This document shows, one piece after another, positions 45,365 to 53,410 of a DNA stretch of 64,000 nucleotides; positions within the stretch are counted from its first letter, which is position 1; every line of letters starts with the position of its first letter. The DNA comes from a virus, in IMG/VR virus record IMGVR_UViG_3300036792_000267, positions 62,001 through 126,000 of that record. One strand, written 5' to 3'. The position numbers and the translations under genes were made by a program. The notes beneath the pieces are model-generated. The model saw only the letters and a list, made by a program, of their open reading frames with translations. It had not been told where the DNA came from and did not search any database.

Positions 45365-46105
45365 CTACGGCTCGATGTCGGCCTCCACCACCTGGCCGGG
45401 CGGCAGGATGAACTCGGTGTAGGCGAGCAGCTTCTCCCCGGCCCGCCAGCCGCTCACCCCGGCGAGCACGTAGGCACCGGCCTCCAGCCCCAGTGCCGGC
45501 AGCTCCCGCCGGTCGTCTTTCGCCTGCCGGCACTCGAATGCGACGCCCCCGGTCAGGCTGTCCGGGTCGATGCCGGCCCGGACGGCGATGAGGTGAGCTG
45601 CCCCCTTCGGGTCGGGCAGCGGCGCCCGCTCGCCCAGCTCGGGCACCCTGATGAACCAGTACGGGGAAACCCAGGTGACGCTCAGCATGTGCGGGCTGCC
45701 GTCGGCCAGGGCGGTGACCTCCTCGCGGCGGATGACGGTGGCCCCGCGCTCGGGCAGGTCCAGCATCGGCACGATGTAGTCCGGCGCGTCGACCAGGCCG
45801 GCCGCGGTGACGGTCACCACCTCGGAGGCCGGCGCGATGTCCAGCCGCATCCGCTGCTGCGGTGACAGCGCCGCCCGCGGCTTGTCCACGTAGGTGCCGG
45901 ACGGGTCGGTGCGCACCAGCCGCTCGGCCAGGTGCAGGTGGGCAACCGCCTGCTGGGCCACGGTGGGCGCCACCACCCACTCGGCGGCAATCGCCCTCAC
46001 CGACGGCAGCAGGTCACCCTCGCGCAGCGCCCCGCTCAGGATTTCTTCCTTGTAGTGCTCGGCGATCTGCTGCCAGAGCGGCTTGTTCCGCTGGGCTCGG
46101 GGCAC
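45365..46105 (-). CDS. GntR/HutC-family transcription regulator
   Basis: The 246-aa product has an N-terminal GntR winged helix (PLWQQIAEHYKEEILSGALR; LLPSVRAIAAEWVVAPTVAQ) and a C-terminal UTRA ligand domain (ERGATVIRREEVTALADGSP; LLAYTEFILPPG). In Streptomyces integrative plasmids such as pSAM2, a regulator of this family (KorSA) represses the neighbouring transfer and replication genes. Here it is divergent from HTH, DUF2637 and FtsK-like genes, the same order. GTG start with AGGAGG 5 nt upstream. Confidence 0.87.
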   Translation of the reverse strand: MPRAQRNKPLWQQIAEHYKEEILSGALREGDLLPSVRAIAAEWVVAPTVAQQAVAHLHLAERLVRTDPSGTYVDKPRAALSPQQRMRLDIAPASEVVTVTAAGLVDAPDYIVPMLDLPERGATVIRREEVTALADGSPHMLSVTWVSPYWFIRVPELGERAPLPDPKGAAHLIAVRAGIDPDSLTGGVAFECRQAKDDRRELPALGLEAGAYVLAGVSGWRAGEKLLAYTEFILPPGQVVEADIEP

Positions 46106-46126
46106 GGTGGCCTCCTGTTATTCGGA

Positions 46127-46210
46127 CGGTACGGGTACGCCTCGAATTTTACGCGCCTGCCGTCCAGTTCAGCGGAACATATTGCGTACCTGTACCGTTC
46201 ACCGTACAGT
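46127..46210. promoter_or_regulatory. divergent promoters with paired GntR-type operators
   Basis: CGGTACGGGTACG (46127-46139) and CGTACCTGTACCG (46185-46197) are inverted copies of one motif (12 of 13 match) and are probable operator sites. The second lies in the spacer of a plus-strand promoter TTGCGT-17 bp-TACAGT (46182-46210). A minus-strand -10, TAAAAT at 46151-46146, lies just upstream of the first site. Confidence 0.65.
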
Positions 46211-46259
46211 GAGGGAATCGCAGTGATTCCACTGGAGACCGGCGGAGGGTCGCAGGGAG

Positions 46260-46523
46260 ATGAGCAAGGGCACAGAGGCAGCAGGGGACCGGCTGGTCCG
46301 GTGGTCGGACGCTGCCCTTGAACTCGGCGTGTCCGTCGACACCCTGGAGGCATGGCTGGAGGACGGGATCGTGCCGTTGCGGCGTACCCCCGGGCTGCGG
46401 CTCACCTGGCGGTCGTGGGTGGACGCGGTGCTGGCCCCCAGCGAGCCGGGCACTGACGGCGACATCGCCAAGGTGACCGCCGCCTGGTGGGCGGCCCGCC
46501 GCCCGCTGGGGGAGGTGGCATGA
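46260..46523 (+). CDS. small helix-turn-helix protein (excisionase/MerR-like)
   Basis: The 87-aa product has a MerR-type recognition unit: LVRWSDAALELGVSVDTLEA, then WLEDGIVPLRRTPGLRLTWR. Excisionases and plasmid regulators share this fold. No integrase gene is in the window. It overlaps the next gene by 4 bp and is the first gene of the rightward module. Confidence 0.75.
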   Translation: MSKGTEAAGDRLVRWSDAALELGVSVDTLEAWLEDGIVPLRRTPGLRLTWRSWVDAVLAPSEPGTDGDIAKVTAAWWAARRPLGEVA

Positions 46524-47386
46524 TGCGCGAGTTTTCTGCTGCTGTGATTACGGCGGTCCGCGAGCGCGCCTCCGCGCTGGTCATCGGGCTGTCGCTGGCG
46601 ACCGTGGCACTGACCACGGGCTTCATTTCCTACACCCACATCAGCGCGCTGACCATCCACGAGCACCAGAGCTGGAAGAGCGCGCACCTGTACCCGCTGA
46701 CCGTGGACGGCCAGATCGCCATCGGCTCGGTCATCCTCATGGAGATGAAGGGCAAGCACCGCTGGTGGGGCCTGGTCGGCTTCCTGCCGGGCCTGGTCGA
46801 GTCCCTGGTGGCCAACTGGGCGAGCGGCTGGCAGGGCCACAACCTGGGCGCGGCCCTGTGGTCCACGGTCCCCGCGCAGGCGTTCGCCTGCTCCACGTTC
46901 CTGTTCGAGATGTGGCTGCGGTACCGCCGCCGGGCGCAGCCGTCCGCGGTCACGGAATCCGGTGACGCGGCGCCGCCCCGCACCGCTACGCTGCTCGCTG
47001 AGTCTTCCCCGCAGGCACCCGGGCCCGCCGCACCCGCGGCCCAGGAAGCCGCCCCGGTGGACGTGCACCTGCACGCCGCGCCGGCGGGAGCGCCGTGGGG
47101 CCTGGTGAGCCCCGCGGCTGCTCCCCTGCCTGTCCCGTCGTTCGCCGTCCCGGTGGCGGGGCCGTTCATGACGCTGGCCAGCCGGCCGAAGCCGGCCCGC
47201 CCGCGCCGCCCGCAGGCGGTGCCGGGCGAGAACGACGAGCGGCTGCCGCTGCCGCAGGACCCGGCGGAGCTGCGCGCGCTGGTCAACTCGATGAGCCGCA
47301 ACGCCCTGTGGCAGGGCTACCGGGTCTCCAAGCACGGCGCGGACAAGCTCCGCGATGACTACCTGGACGAGAGGGAGGTGGCCTGA
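46520..47386 (+). CDS. DUF2637-like membrane protein (Spd/transfer type)
   Basis: The 288-aa product has about four membrane helices in its first 140 residues (ASALVIGLSLATVALTTGFI; SYTHISALTIHEH; IAIGSVILMEMKGK; GLVGFLPGLVESLVANWASG), the pattern of DUF2637 proteins encoded on Streptomyces plasmids and conjugative elements. A Pro/Ala-rich cytoplasmic linker and a basic tail (LWQGYRVSKHGADKL) follow. In plasmids these proteins work with the TraB translocase in intramycelial spread. GGGGAGG lies 7 nt before the ATG. Confidence 0.8.
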   Translation: MMREFSAAVITAVRERASALVIGLSLATVALTTGFISYTHISALTIHEHQSWKSAHLYPLTVDGQIAIGSVILMEMKGKHRWWGLVGFLPGLVESLVANWASGWQGHNLGAALWSTVPAQAFACSTFLFEMWLRYRRRAQPSAVTESGDAAPPRTATLLAESSPQAPGPAAPAAQEAAPVDVHLHAAPAGAPWGLVSPAAAPLPVPSFAVPVAGPFMTLASRPKPARPRRPQAVPGENDERLPLPQDPAELRALVNSMSRNALWQGYRVSKHGADKLRDDYLDEREVA

Positions 47387-47387
47387 C

Positions 47388-49439
47388 ATGCCGTCGACCG
47401 ACACCACGCCGACCATTAAGCAGCAGGCCAGGCACGCCCGCAGCGAGACGCTGAGCGTGCTGGTCCGCATGGGCGTGCCGTGGGCCGTCTTCCTCGCGCT
47501 GACCGTCATGGGCAACGTGCTCTACATCGCGCTCGGCAAGTTCGTGGACCACGGGGAGTACATCGGGCTGACCGCCGCGCTGCTGCTGGCCTCCGGCATC
47601 GGCACGGCGGCGTTCGACATGCACCTGCGCCGCCACCGGATGTCGGCGGTCGGCCGCCTCATCGGCCCGGTCACCATCGGCGCTGGCGCCGCGATGGGCG
47701 GCGCGTTCCTGCTGGCCGGGTACTGGGTGCCGCTGGTGCTGGCGTGGGCGTTCGGCGGCATCTCCGGCTCGATCGGCTGGGACGCCTGGCTGCACCACGC
47801 CGCCCACCATGACCTGTCCGTCGGGTTCGGCGCGGCGACGGAGAAGGCGGGCCTGGGCACCGCGCGGGTGCTGCCCGCGACGGCCTCTGCCCGCAAGCCG
47901 GGTGACGCCCCGGCCAGGCCAGGGCGCAAGAGGGGCACGCCCGCCCGCCGCGTCCTGTCGGGCACGGTGGCGCTGGAGGGCGGCGAGGTCACCCCGGCCG
48001 ACGCCGCCGAGCGCGCCGCCAACCTGGAGGGCGCGCTCGGCTTCCCGCCGGGCGCGCTGGGCCTCACCCAGAACTTCCGGCAGGCCGGCTTCGCCGACTA
48101 CACCGTCTCCGACCCGGCGGTGCTCGCCGAGCCGTGGGCCTGGCCGGGCCCGAGCGCGCCCGGGGCGGGCATGGACACCTCGTTCCGGCTGGCGGTGCGC
48201 CAGGACGGCGAGCCGTGGCTGGTGAACTTCGTGCCGGTCTTCCACACCCGGGGGACCGGGATGACCGGCACCGGCAAGACGATGAGCTGGCTGTGGAACC
48301 GGCTGGCGGAGGGGGTGACCCGCGAGGGCTACGCCGCGGTCGCGGTGGACGTGACGAAGATGTGGCAGTTCCTCGGTCCCGTCCGGGCCGGCCTGCACGC
48401 CGCCGCGGTCGACCCGCCCTCCGCGCTGAAGCTGTTCGCGGCGCTGGAGCGGGTGCGGGTGGCCCGCCTGGACTACCTGGCGAAAAACCACATGACCGAG
48501 TGGACGATGGGCTGCGGCCTGTCTTACCTGGACATCGCGCTGGAGGAGCTGGGCGAGATCCTGAAGGCACTCGCCGAGGCGTCCAAGGCGAGTGCCCGCG
48601 CGCCGTTCGGCGGCCAGGACCGCGGTCGGGCGACGGCGTTCGACATGGACACCTGGTTCACCAACGTCCGCTCCGGCCGCTCCACCGGGATGAGCTGGAA
48701 CACCTCCAACCAGACCGGCAAGCACTCCAGCTTCCCGACCGACGTGCGCGGCAACTTCCACTCGCTCACCTTCGGGCTGGACGACGCCAACGACGTGAAG
48801 ATGGCACTGTCCGACCGGCAGATGCGGGCCGGGGTCCGCCCCACCCTGTGGGGCAGCAGCCAGCCGGGCACGGCGGTGGCCGACTTCGAGGGGATGACCG
48901 AGCACGAGGCAGCCATGCCGGTGCGGTTCTTCGACTGGGGCAAGTCCCCGGCGGCCGGCCACGCCATCGCCGCCTACATGGAAGGCTGGGAGGCGGCCGG
49001 CCGGCCGTGGGACGACGTGACCGGCGAGGCGTTCGAGGCTGAGCCGGCCGACCCGGCCAGCTACGGGCTGCCCGGCCCCGGCGGCACGCTGCCCGGCCCC
49101 GGCCGGCCGCGCAAGGACTCGACGGTGGTGGCCGGGCCGTGGAAGGGGGCCGCCCCCGGCCCGGCCGTCCACCCGCAGGACGAGGAGGCCATCAGGGCCG
49201 AGCGGGCGCTGTGGCAGCTGCTGCTGAAGATGTACGCCGAGGGAACCGACGTGACGGGGGCGCACGAGATCATGACCCGCAAGGAGTTCGCGGCCACGGT
49301 GAACCGCTCGCGCGGGTGGATCTACACCGCGATGAAGGGCTTCGCCAACACCGGTCAGGCGCAGGCGCTGACCGGCGGGACCCGCCAGCAGTGGCGGATC
49401 GTCCCGCAGGCGCAAGTGCAGGCCGAGGGCGAGGACTGA
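47388..49439 (+). CDS. FtsK/TraB-like DNA translocase
   Basis: The 683-aa product has three or four N-terminal membrane helices (residues 22-135), a linker, and a motor domain with a Walker A GMTGTGKT (Lys297). A hydrophobic-acidic candidate Walker B lies at about 377-391 (SYLDIALEELGEI), and later conserved blocks are MSWNTSNQTGKHSSFPTDVR and RPTLWGSSQPGTAV. The C-terminus holds a winged-helix-like region (KEFAATVNRSRGWIYTAMKG) that may recognise clt-like repeats. TraB of Streptomyces plasmids moves double-stranded DNA between hyphae. ATG 47388, with GGGAGG upstream, follows the DUF2637 gene by 1 nt. Confidence 0.82.
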   Translation: MPSTDTTPTIKQQARHARSETLSVLVRMGVPWAVFLALTVMGNVLYIALGKFVDHGEYIGLTAALLLASGIGTAAFDMHLRRHRMSAVGRLIGPVTIGAGAAMGGAFLLAGYWVPLVLAWAFGGISGSIGWDAWLHHAAHHDLSVGFGAATEKAGLGTARVLPATASARKPGDAPARPGRKRGTPARRVLSGTVALEGGEVTPADAAERAANLEGALGFPPGALGLTQNFRQAGFADYTVSDPAVLAEPWAWPGPSAPGAGMDTSFRLAVRQDGEPWLVNFVPVFHTRGTGMTGTGKTMSWLWNRLAEGVTREGYAAVAVDVTKMWQFLGPVRAGLHAAAVDPPSALKLFAALERVRVARLDYLAKNHMTEWTMGCGLSYLDIALEELGEILKALAEASKASARAPFGGQDRGRATAFDMDTWFTNVRSGRSTGMSWNTSNQTGKHSSFPTDVRGNFHSLTFGLDDANDVKMALSDRQMRAGVRPTLWGSSQPGTAVADFEGMTEHEAAMPVRFFDWGKSPAAGHAIAAYMEGWEAAGRPWDDVTGEAFEAEPADPASYGLPGPGGTLPGPGRPRKDSTVVAGPWKGAAPGPAVHPQDEEAIRAERALWQLLLKMYAEGTDVTGAHEIMTRKEFAATVNRSRGWIYTAMKGFANTGQAQALTGGTRQQWRIVPQAQVQAEGED

Positions 49440-49495
49440 CAGCGGTGCCCGCCGCGCGTAACAGGTGCATGAGCAAGACCGCGCAGGAGGAAGCA

Positions 49496-49687
49496 ATGAC
49501 CCCCCAGTACCAGACGCTGGCTGAGCTGAAGCAGGCCGTGGACGCCGGCGAGGTCGCCGGCACGATGACCCTGGACAACGACGAGGCGTTCTTCTACGCC
49601 GACGGGGTGTGCGTGTTCCGCGTTCACCCGTATGACCTGCTGCGCCAGTCCCTGGACCTGCTCGCCGTCCCGCACCAGGAGGCGTGA
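49496..49687 (+). CDS. small hypothetical protein
   Basis: The 63-aa product follows a very strong AGGAGGA site by 4 nt. It reads MTPQYQTLAELKQAVDAGEV and ends DLLRQSLDLLAVPHQEA, a small alpha/beta protein. It overlaps the next gene in TGATG. It is the first gene after the translocase. Confidence 0.75.
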   Translation: MTPQYQTLAELKQAVDAGEVAGTMTLDNDEAFFYADGVCVFRVHPYDLLRQSLDLLAVPHQEA

Positions 49688-50007
49688 TGCGAGTGACCCG
49701 GATCAGGCGCACCCGCTACCTGGCGCTGGCAATGCCGGGTGACCTGCGCGCTGGGCACCGCGTGAGGATAACCGCCGCCCACGGGGACCGGCTGGTGCAC
49801 GCGGAGAACTCGGCCCGTGTCTCCCCCGGCCTGGTAAGGCTCACGGTGACGGAGATGAGCTTCCGGGGCTTCTCCGACGTGGCCGTTCCCGGGGGACGCC
49901 GCCAGTCGTGCGGGAAATGCGGGGTGACCTGGCTGGGTAACCCGGGCAGCCCGTGCTGGTCCTGCGGCTCGTTCCTTGCCGGGCACCGCAGTGCGGGGGA
50001 AGCGTGA
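49687..50007 (+). CDS. small zinc-ribbon protein
   Basis: The 106-aa product starts at ATG 49687 (GGAGG 5 nt upstream). A basic beta-rich N-terminal part precedes a clear C-terminal zinc ribbon CGKCGVTWLGNPGSPCWSCG (two CxxC pairs, residues ~76-95). It overlaps the next gene by 4 bp. Likely a nucleic-acid- or protein-binding accessory. Confidence 0.75.
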   Translation: MRVTRIRRTRYLALAMPGDLRAGHRVRITAAHGDRLVHAENSARVSPGLVRLTVTEMSFRGFSDVAVPGGRRQSCGKCGVTWLGNPGSPCWSCGSFLAGHRSAGEA

Positions 50008-50231
50008 GCGGGACCCCCGGCCGCAGGATGCAGGCGGCCCTCGCCTACGTGGCGGCCCACCCGGGCTGCTCCAAGTCCGACGCGGTGCGCGACCTGGGCG
50101 GCATCCCGCTGCGCCTGACCCCGGTGGACCGCTTGATTCGCCTGGGCTGGGTGCGGGCAGAGGCAGTTGCCCCCGGCAAGGGCTACCAGTTGTACGTGAC
50201 CGAGCAGGGACGGGAGGCGGGAGCGCGGTGA
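50004..50231 (+). CDS. winged-helix DNA-binding protein
   Basis: The 75-aa product reads as a compact winged helix: MQAALAYVAAHPGCSKSDAV, RDLGGIPLRLTPVDRLIRLG, then a wing with GKGYQLYVTEQG. It could be a small transcription regulator of the early region. GTG start within GTGA. Confidence 0.72.
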   Translation: MSGTPGRRMQAALAYVAAHPGCSKSDAVRDLGGIPLRLTPVDRLIRLGWVRAEAVAPGKGYQLYVTEQGREAGAR

Positions 50232-50737
50232 GGTGCGCGCGCTGCGGTAAGCCCCTGTACCAGGACGCGGACGGCTGGTACAGCCAGGTCACCGTGACTG
50301 ACGACGAGGTGCCGGGCCTCGCATTCGCGGACCGCGTGCACGAGTGCGACGGGAAGCCTCATGACGTGGTGAGTGAGTCGCTGGACGTGAACCCCCGGCC
50401 GATGGAGGTCGCCGCCGCGTGGCTGCCCGCCGGGTGCCGGGTCAGCCTGCGAGGCAGGGACATCCCCAACCCGGACCTGGAGAACCCCCGGTACGTGGTG
50501 GCCGGCTGGCACGAGGTGTCCGGCGGCGCGCTCATCTGCGTGTACGGGGGCTGGCAGGGCATCCGTAACGGGCAGCGCAAGGATTCTCGCCCGGTGTGGG
50601 ACGAGGCCGCGACGTTCCTGCGGCAGGCTGCCCGGCAGGACAAGGGCCCGGTCGCCGTCTACGTGGCGATCGAGTCGCGGGAGAAGTACGGGCGGGCGTA
50701 CCTGGTCGCGGTGCGGGTCCGGAGCGCAGCCCGGTGA
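50228..50737 (+). CDS. hypothetical protein with N-terminal CxxC
   Basis: The 169-aa product begins with MRCARCGKPLY, a half zinc site completed perhaps by HECDGKPH near residue 38. The rest is a mixed domain (AAAWLPAGCRVSLRGRDIPN; VAVYVAIESREKYGRAYLVA). It is the last of four coupled small genes. No family recognised. Confidence 0.7.
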   Translation: MRCARCGKPLYQDADGWYSQVTVTDDEVPGLAFADRVHECDGKPHDVVSESLDVNPRPMEVAAAWLPAGCRVSLRGRDIPNPDLENPRYVVAGWHEVSGGALICVYGGWQGIRNGQRKDSRPVWDEAATFLRQAARQDKGPVAVYVAIESREKYGRAYLVAVRVRSAAR

Positions 50738-51097
50738 GCCCGTCAGCGGGGGCCCGTCAGGGGAAACTGCGTACCGGATGTGAACCGTGTACGGGCTACA
50801 CGCGGTGTACGAGGTACGCAAAGCCGAAGGCCAAACCACAAAGTGACCGGATGACACTGACAGTAACCGCCCCGGAGGGCCCCCCGGCTCCCCGCACCCT
50901 CGGGAGCAGCCCCAGGAGGGCCGCAGCGGCCCCGGGAGGGCACGGGGAGGCCCGCGTGCGCGCGAGGGGCGCGCTGTGGCCGCAGGGCGGCTCTGCGCGC
51001 CGTACATCGTGCGCTGAGGGGGGTCATGAACCGCAGGATATCCTGAGCCTGAGCGCCCGTCTCCCGGGCGTACTGCGGCCAGGAGGTCAACCGGGCT
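50738..51097. other. noncoding region with GTAC-rich inverted repeat
   Basis: No gene is supported. TGCGTACC (50768-50775) and GGTACGCA (50813-50820) are exact inverted arms around repeated GTGTAC/GTACAC words. These resemble the putative GntR operators at 46127 and 46185, so the same regulator may bind. Further on are GC-rich hairpins such as GGGCCGC/GCGGCCC at 50918-50932. An origin or a control region is possible. Confidence 0.5.
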
Positions 51098-51274
51098 ATG
51101 ACGACGCGTACCGCGCGGCTGTGGGCCGTCCTGGCGGGCCTGGCAGCGATCGTAGTGAGCACCCTGGCAGGCACCGTGCTCTCCGAGGTGCTGGCGGGGA
51201 TTGCCTGCATCCTCCTTGCGGCCTTCCTGGTGGCCCTCGACGGCCTGCGGAAACGCGGCCACACCCGCCGCTAG
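51098..51274 (+). CDS. 58-aa two-helix membrane protein
   Basis: ATG 51098 follows AGGAGG by 11 nt. The product has two hydrophobic helices (LWAVLAGLAAIVVSTLAGTV; EVLAGIACILLAAFLVALDG) and a basic tail (RKRGHTRR). Such small proteins may act as holin-like or exclusion factors. The frame is isolated between two noncoding stretches. Confidence 0.72.
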   Translation: MTTRTARLWAVLAGLAAIVVSTLAGTVLSEVLAGIACILLAAFLVALDGLRKRGHTRR

Positions 51275-51567
51275 CCGCAGGATGCGCGAAAAATACCCTG
51301 CCGTGCCGAATTTATTCTTCAGTCCTCACGGCCCCGAGCCGAAGATTCTTCGGCTGGGTACCCCGTCAGCCCGCGCCGGGTGCGTGTCAGGGTGATTGTG
51401 GTTGCCGCGCTGACCGGCTGACAGTGATTGCGCAGGTCAGCGGGCTGTGCTGTCGCGCGCTAAACGGAGGTTCAGCGCTGGCCGGGCCCCGTCTTCCTGG
51501 TTGCCGGCCCGTGAGCCCGGTTAACTTCTCGCAGGTCACTGAGTTGTACCTGAAACGGAGGGTCCCC
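51275..51567. other. noncoding stretch with 19-bp palindrome
   Basis: No gene is supported. AGCCGAAGA-T-TCTTCGGCT (51337-51355) is a perfect palindrome that could be an operator or a tight hairpin ending the upstream gene. The region upstream of it is locally AT-rich (AATTTATTCTTC). No promoter pair is clear. Confidence 0.5.
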
Positions 51568-52041
51568 GTGCCCAACTGGTTCCGCCGTGCCCGCGAGGCG
51601 CAGCGTGAGGTTACCCCGCTGGCCATGTACCGCGCCGGGCTGGTCGACTGGCCGGGGCCGGAGGTCACCCCGCTGGAGATGTACGGCGCGAAGCGCTCGC
51701 CTGACTTCTCCGGCTGGTGGGTGTACGCGCTCGCCGACAAGGAGGGGCGCGTGTGGCGTGCCGGGCAGTCGTCCCGCCTGTGGTCCCGCTGGCGCGACTA
51801 CTTCTACACCTACGGCGAGCGGTTCACCGCGTCGGACAAGTGGCTCATCCCGGTGGCGAACGAGGCCGAGGCCGACCTCATCGAGCTGGTGCTGATCCAC
51901 TTCTACGATCCTGAGTGCAACACCAAGGGGCGGCGCGCTGACCTGGAGGCCAAGGTCAGGGCGTGGGGGCGCGGCACCCAGCAGTACAAGCGCGGCGAAG
52001 GGTGGCCTGATCGTCTTGACCAGAAGCAAGTAACCCCCTAG
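51568..52041 (+). CDS. GIY-YIG-like endonuclease domain protein
   Basis: The 157-aa product starts at GTG with GGAGGG 5 nt upstream. After a basic region comes a GIY-YIG-like pattern: WWVYALADKEGRVWRAGQSS (two strands and a G-x-S turn), RLWSRWRDYF with the Arg typical of the family, and a helix with EAEADLIELVLIHFYDPECN holding the conserved Glu, then NTKG. The second motif is RAGQ rather than YIG, so activity is uncertain. It may be a homing or repair nuclease. Confidence 0.62.
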   Translation: MPNWFRRAREAQREVTPLAMYRAGLVDWPGPEVTPLEMYGAKRSPDFSGWWVYALADKEGRVWRAGQSSRLWSRWRDYFYTYGERFTASDKWLIPVANEAEADLIELVLIHFYDPECNTKGRRADLEAKVRAWGRGTQQYKRGEGWPDRLDQKQVTP

Positions 52042-52053
52042 ACTTGAGTCAAG
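52016..52053 (+). promoter_or_regulatory. SigA-like promoter with palindrome
   Basis: TTGACC (52016-52021), a 17-bp spacer and TAGACT (52039-52044) lie across the end of the GIY-YIG-like gene. CTTGAGTCAAG (52043-52053) overlaps the -10, whereas in most sister promoters the palindrome covers the -35. Confidence 0.7.
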
Positions 52054-52079
52054 CAACCGAGATTCGGGGAGGCACTTAC

Positions 52080-52289
52080 ATGGCAGACCAGCCCAGGCAG
52101 GGCGCCGCGCGGCTGACCCCTGCTGACCTGACCCTGCTGAGCAGGCAGAACGCGTCTTACGCCCGGACCGCCCGCGCAGCTGGCTGCCCGCGGATCGCTG
52201 CGCGGGCTGCTAAGGCCGCGGTCTACTACCGGGACCGGAGGGCAGCCCCCTCCCGGGACGCCCGCGCGATGAGGGGGCGAGCGGCGTGA
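52080..52289 (+). CDS. small basic early protein
   Basis: The 69-aa product (MADQPRQGAARLTPADLTLL; Arg/Ala-rich end) follows GGGGAGG by 8 nt. Its leader has the CAACCGAG block shared by the early genes. It overlaps the next GTG. Its basic Ala-rich character suggests nucleic-acid binding; unknown. Confidence 0.68.
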   Translation: MADQPRQGAARLTPADLTLLSRQNASYARTARAAGCPRIAARAAKAAVYYRDRRAAPSRDARAMRGRAA

Positions 52290-52759
52290 GGCGCAAGCTC
52301 GCCGTCGTCTTCGCCGCGGTCGTCCTGCTGGTCCTCTACCTGCACCGCTCCGTCGTCCACCAGGTCTGCGTGGACACGGCCCTCGGGCTGGCCTGCCTGG
52401 CCGGCCTCTGCCTGGCCGTGGCCGTCACGGTGCGCGCAGCCGGCCGCAAGCCGGTCCAGCCGGCCAGGAAGCGGGCAGTCGTCCAGCCGGCCGCGGTTGA
52501 GCGGCCGAGGGCCAGCCGGCCAGGCGACCCGTGCGCCGAGGCGTGCGGCCGGCCGGCCACCCGGATGTTCGAGCGGTGGCCGGTCTGCGAGAACTGCGGC
52601 GGCCGGCTGGACGCGGCAGCCGCGTGCGCGGCCGGCCGCAGGCTCGCCCCCGAGCCGGCCGAAGACGACATCCCGCACCTGACCCAGCCGCCGGTCATCC
52701 CCGCCGGGGAGACCATCGGCACCATCGACATGAGCGACTTCGAGAAGAGGGCATCGTGA
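52286..52759 (+). CDS. membrane protein with cytoplasmic zinc-like motif
   Basis: The 157-aa product has two N-terminal membrane helices (LAVVFAAVVLLVLYLHRSVV; LGLACLAGLCLAVAVTV) and a Pro/Ala linker. A Cys-rich part (CAEACGRPATRMFERWPVCE then NCGG) could bind zinc. The tail is acidic. Coupled to both neighbours by 4-bp overlaps. Confidence 0.7.
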   Translation: MRRKLAVVFAAVVLLVLYLHRSVVHQVCVDTALGLACLAGLCLAVAVTVRAAGRKPVQPARKRAVVQPAAVERPRASRPGDPCAEACGRPATRMFERWPVCENCGGRLDAAAACAAGRRLAPEPAEDDIPHLTQPPVIPAGETIGTIDMSDFEKRAS

Positions 52760-53040
52760 CTGACTTCTCCGCACTGGACCGCGCCGACGACTTCGTGTAT
52801 GCGGTGGGCCGTTGGATCGGCAACCGCGCCGCTGCCGTCGGCCTGGGTGCGTGGAACACCGCGCCCGAGCACGCGCCGCAGCGTGCCCGGGCTGCGCGCC
52901 TGATGGACCGCGCCGCCCTTCGCGTCGGCGCCGAGGTGCGCCGCCTGGAGGAGCGCGGCGGCACTGACCACCGTGACTCCATCGCCCACCTGCACAAGCG
53001 CAACCAGGCGCGGGACCTGGCGTCCCGCGCCGCCCGTTAG
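52756..53040 (+). CDS. hypothetical helical protein
   Basis: The 94-aa product starts at GTG in GTGA and is helical and basic (DDFVYAVGRWIGNRAAAVGL; APQRARAARLMDRAALRVGA). It resembles a small structural or DNA-associated protein but no family is recognised. Confidence 0.68.
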   Translation: MTDFSALDRADDFVYAVGRWIGNRAAAVGLGAWNTAPEHAPQRARAARLMDRAALRVGAEVRRLEERGGTDHRDSIAHLHKRNQARDLASRAAR

Positions 53041-53048
53041 GAGAAACC

Positions 53049-53228
53049 GTGACCGGACTCATTGTCGCCATTATCGTCATCGCCCTGGTCGTCCACCTGA
53101 CTGGCGGGCTGTTCCACCATGCCCGCTACCGCCGCGGCGGGCACCGCCTCAACATCGGCTGGTCGCTGCGGCGCGGGTGGTGGGCGGACACCCGCATCTT
53201 CGGCGGCAGCTACTACCACCGCCTGTAG
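53049..53228 (+). CDS. 59-aa membrane protein
   Basis: A GTG (GGAGAAACC upstream) opens a 59-codon frame with one membrane helix (GLIVAIIVIALVVHLTG), then a basic His/Arg/Trp-rich tail (FHHARYRRGGHRLNIGWSL). Function unknown. Confidence 0.65.
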   Translation: MTGLIVAIIVIALVVHLTGGLFHHARYRRGGHRLNIGWSLRRGWWADTRIFGGSYYHRL

Positions 53229-53240
53229 GAGGCACGGGCC

Positions 53241-53408
53241 ATGCCAGTCACTGACGAGGACATCGCCTCGCTGCTTTGCGACGCGGTCGCCATCATCGAC
53301 AACGTGCTGCCTGTTACCGGCAGCCCCGAACTCACCATTGAGGACACCCTGAACATGCGCGCTGCCGCCCTTCCCGTGGTACTGACCACGCTGCTGGGCC
53401 GGCAGTAG
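53241..53408 (+). CDS. 55-aa hypothetical protein
   Basis: An ATG 11 nt after AGGAGG opens a 55-codon frame (MPVTDEDIASLLCDAVAIID; LNMRAAALPVVLTTLLGRQ), two amphipathic helices. Position in a tight row of small early genes supports it. Function unknown. Confidence 0.63.
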   Translation: MPVTDEDIASLLCDAVAIIDNVLPVTGSPELTIEDTLNMRAAALPVVLTTLLGRQ

Positions 53409-53410
53409 CC

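Noticed and set aside
45365-49439. An integrated conjugative element separate from the phage
   Set aside because: No integrase, replication initiator, attachment repeats or change in base composition bounds the module, and phage-like genes continue on both sides. It looks like part of the phage genome.
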